DNA from: Sphingomonadaceae bacterium
Lineage (GTDB): Bacteria; Pseudomonadota; Alphaproteobacteria; Sphingomonadales; Sphingomonadaceae
Direction: 5' to 3'
Assembly: GCA_947442095.1 (NCBI GenBank)
Contig: CANEVG010000168.1
Location: forward strand, 1 to 7,499
DNA length: 7,499 bases
The notes under the pieces were generated by a model. It did no database searches. It was given only the letters and a program-made list of their open reading frames with translations, and was not told the DNA's origin. The position numbers and the translations under genes were made by a program. Shown in pieces: positions 6,012-7,499 of this stretch (its first letter is position 1; the number at the start of each line of letters is the position of its first letter).

Positions 6012-6697
6012 CAGCTGGCGACCGGTGCTGCCGGTGCAGGGTTGTAGATCTGCGTCAGATCGCGGTCATCGCGCACGTAAAGTGCGGCTTCCTTGCGGAT
6101 CACCTTGGGCGAAAGAATGCTGCCGAGGAAGAACGGCTTGTAGTCATAAGCCACTTCCACAAACATGATCGCCGCACTGGCGTCTGCCGTCATCTTGGTC
6201 GTGGTATAGCCCATGCCTTGGAACGCGGTGCCGGATGCGCCGGTGCCCTGCGTGCCATAGCGCGAAGGCCAAGTGGTCTTGCCCCAGCAGCGCTGCCACC
6301 TGATCTCTTGGCCTCCGTCCGTGTTCCTTTGGAGGCTGGAGAGGATGACCCGGCCCCGGTTCGGAATATCAAGGTCCTCAGCCTGCAGCTTGGCAGCTTG
6401 AAACACCTCGTTGGCATCGGCCTCGCGGAACCGGGGCGCACCGTTCACCTGGGCCTGCTTGGCGCGGCTCGCATTGTCGGCCACCGTGATCGCCAGCTGG
6501 TTGAGCTTGACGTGCGTGATTGCCAGCGAAACGACCTCGGTTCCGGTCATGGCCAGGCCCATCAGGAACGGCAAGGCAAGGCCCAGTTCCACTGCACTTG
6601 TGGCCGCAGTATCGCGCCGCGCGCGCGCCAGCAGGCGGCGAAACCTGCCATTCCTGAACGGCGTCAGTCCGGATAGTGCCTGCGATGAAGTGATCAT
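6008..6697 (-). CDS. TadE-like pilus assembly protein (second of the pair)
   Basis: This is a 229-residue TadE-family pseudopilin-like protein, expected to sit in the inner membrane with a periplasmic C-terminal domain and to help assemble Flp/Tad pili. A basic cytoplasmic head (RRLLARARRD, 20-29) precedes the family's N-terminal helix, SAVELGLALPFLMGLAM (34-50), with the conserved Glu at 37, Pro at 43 and a second Glu at 54. The rest is a soluble domain with KPFF (187-190) and a tail VRDDRDLTQIYNP (208-220), typical of alphaproteobacterial TadE proteins. It has exactly two cysteines, C137 and the terminal C229, which may form a disulfide. The ATG at 6697 overlaps the upstream stop as ATGA, suggesting translational coupling; an in-frame ATG at 6703 (adding MS) is equally possible, with GGGGTGG just before it. 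It is the last gene of the operon. Confidence 0.87.
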   Translation of the reverse strand: MITSSQALSGLTPFRNGRFRRLLARARRDTAATSAVELGLALPFLMGLAMTGTEVVSLAITHVKLNQLAITVADNASRAKQAQVNGAPRFREADANEVFQAAKLQAEDLDIPNRGRVILSSLQRNTDGGQEIRWQRCWGKTTWPSRYGTQGTGASGTAFQGMGYTTTKMTADASAAIMFVEVAYDYKPFFLGSILSPKVIRKEAALYVRDDRDLTQIYNPAPAAPVASC

Positions 6698-7335
6698 GGA
6701 CATACCGCCACCCCGGTGCGCGTGGACTGGGTCGAATAGGGCTGGTTCCTGAGGATCGTGGTCCCCTGGATTTTCTGGTTGGTCGGCAGGCCCAGATAGC
6801 TGCCAAACCCGAACATGGGCTTGTAGCTGACAGAAACCTTGTAGACCTGAACATCGTTCGCGCCGCCAAGCCCGGTGGTGCCCATGTCCGCATCCCAAGT
6901 CTCGTTGCCGTTCATGTCGACAAAGCACTCCGTGGGATCATACGTGTCGTTGTCGATCGTATCGGTGAAGTCTTCGGGCTTGCCCACCGAACTGAACTGC
7001 GAGTAACTCTTCCGGGTGAAGGTAACCGAAGCCTTGGGCATCGCATACTTGATCATCTTGCTGACCGCAGCGTCGAGCGTGGCCGCTTCTGTCCCAGCGC
7101 TCTGCAGCGACGAATTGCGGCCTGCGGCATTCAGCGAACCCTGCAGCACGGTATTGACATAATAGCCCTGCGCCATGTCCAGCGTTCCCGATATCACCAG
7201 GAACAGGATCGGCGCGGTGAGGGCAAACTCCACCGCACTGGCACCGCGCTGGTCGCGCCGCATCTTGCGCAGGAAGCCGGGGCGCAGGAATCCGGGCACA
7301 GCGCCGCGCGAGGGCTTAACTGCTTGGTTTGGCAT
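6694..7335 (-). CDS. TadE-like pilus assembly protein (first of the pair)
   Basis: This 213-residue TadE-family minor pilin-like protein has the classic N-terminal signature RRDQRGASAVEFALTAPILF (26-45): a basic stretch, then a hydrophobic helix with the conserved Glu at 36 and Pro at 42. It should be anchored in the inner membrane with the remainder periplasmic. The soluble domain contains an acidic loop D140-M-N142-G-N144-E-T-W-D148 that resembles a calcium-binding DxNxNxxxD loop, and YKPMFGFGSYLGLP (171-184), parallel to YDYKPFFLGS of the downstream paralogue. Two cysteines (C137, C212) may pair. The ATG at 7335 lies 14 bases after the stop of the TadG-like gene, and GAGGG next to that stop is the likely ribosome site. 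Downstream it overlaps the next tadE-like gene by four bases. Confidence 0.9.
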   Translation of the reverse strand: MPNQAVKPSRGAVPGFLRPGFLRKMRRDQRGASAVEFALTAPILFLVISGTLDMAQGYYVNTVLQGSLNAAGRNSSLQSAGTEAATLDAAVSKMIKYAMPKASVTFTRKSYSQFSSVGKPEDFTDTIDNDTYDPTECFVDMNGNETWDADMGTTGLGGANDVQVYKVSVSYKPMFGFGSYLGLPTNQKIQGTTILRNQPYSTQSTRTGVAVCP

Positions 7336-7349
7336 GATGCGGGGCGCCC

Positions 7350-7499
7350 TCACTTGTTGATCCGGAGATCGGCAACCTGGCCGGCGATAAACCGGAAGGT
7401 GTTGTTCAGCGCGGTCGTGTCGGCAGCGAAGTAAGCCCGGCCTGCCGTGGCGCACGAGGTCATCTGCGCGTTCAGCGCAGTACCGAACCCGATCACCCA
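7350..7499 (-). CDS. TadG-like von Willebrand A domain pilus assembly protein, C-terminal 49 residues only
   Basis: The last 49 codons of a gene enter from the right edge. They read WVIGFGTALN at the start, then TSCATAGRAYFAADTTALNN, then TFRFIAGQVADLRINK and a TGA stop. This matches the end of von Willebrand factor A domains in TadG-type proteins: a strand ending in IGFG, a Cys before a Tyr-Phe-x-Ala stretch, and a final helix of the IAxQxxxLR type. TadG-like proteins are envelope-anchored components of Tad pilus loci. The position directly upstream of two tadE-like genes in the same direction supports the call. Most of the gene, including any N-terminal membrane helix, is outside the window. 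Confidence 0.8.
   Translation of the reverse strand, partial: WVIGFGTALNAQMTSCATAGRAYFAADTTALNNTFRFIAGQVADLRINK

Noticed and set aside
5360..6676. A very long plus-strand open frame (438 codons) overlapping several genes.
   Set aside because: It runs across the divergent spacer, an alternate frame of the membrane-protein gene and the antisense of the TadE-like gene. Its translation is Arg/Gly/Cys-rich with no domain, and the overlapping genes have clear families or ribosome sites.

Overview
The window is GC-rich, with strong G/C bias at third codon positions. It carries a Tad pilus minor-pilin cluster, a beta-helix autotransporter of the kind common in sphingomonads, and a photolyase-like FAD protein. 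Together these suggest a chromosomal segment from an alphaproteobacterium, most likely order Sphingomonadales. That assignment is inferred from protein style; no rRNA, tRNA, insertion sequence, CRISPR array or phage gene is visible.

Layout from left to right. Bases 1-599 (minus) hold the N-terminal 199 residues of a photolyase/cryptochrome-type FAD-binding protein that starts directly in the FAD domain and runs off the left edge. Bases 600-986 are mostly non-coding. They contain a perfect 8-bp inverted repeat (683-700) and, at 828-1001 on the minus strand, a short unidentified reading frame that looks genuinely coding and has a small terminator-like hairpin at its stop. Bases 987-4175 (plus) encode a large secreted autotransporter of about 1062 residues: signal peptide, low-complexity beta-helix passenger, helical linker and C-terminal outer-membrane barrel.

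Convergent to it, 4222-5361 (minus) encodes a complete fold-type I PLP aminotransferase with all key catalytic residues. A 143-bp divergent spacer follows, with a TTGACA box inside a 7-bp inverted repeat, and then a small multi-pass membrane protein of unknown function (5505-6011, plus). The stop codon of this gene overlaps, tail to tail, the stop of the leftmost gene of a minus-strand Tad pilus operon.

That operon reads, in transcription order, the C-terminus of a TadG-like von Willebrand A protein (entering from the right edge, stop at 7350), a TadE-like minor pilin (7335-6694) and a second TadE-like minor pilin (6697-6008). The two TadE genes overlap by an ATGA junction. The TadG/TadE proteins are expected to act together in Flp-type pilus assembly at the envelope. 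The autotransporter is a second surface system, but nothing in the sequence ties it functionally to the pilus genes.

No clearly new multi-gene system is evident. The points most worth a second look are the unidentified minus-strand frame at 828-1001, the photolyase-like protein that lacks an antenna domain, the calcium-loop-like motifs in the autotransporter and in the first TadE protein, and the candidate operator at 5413-5437.
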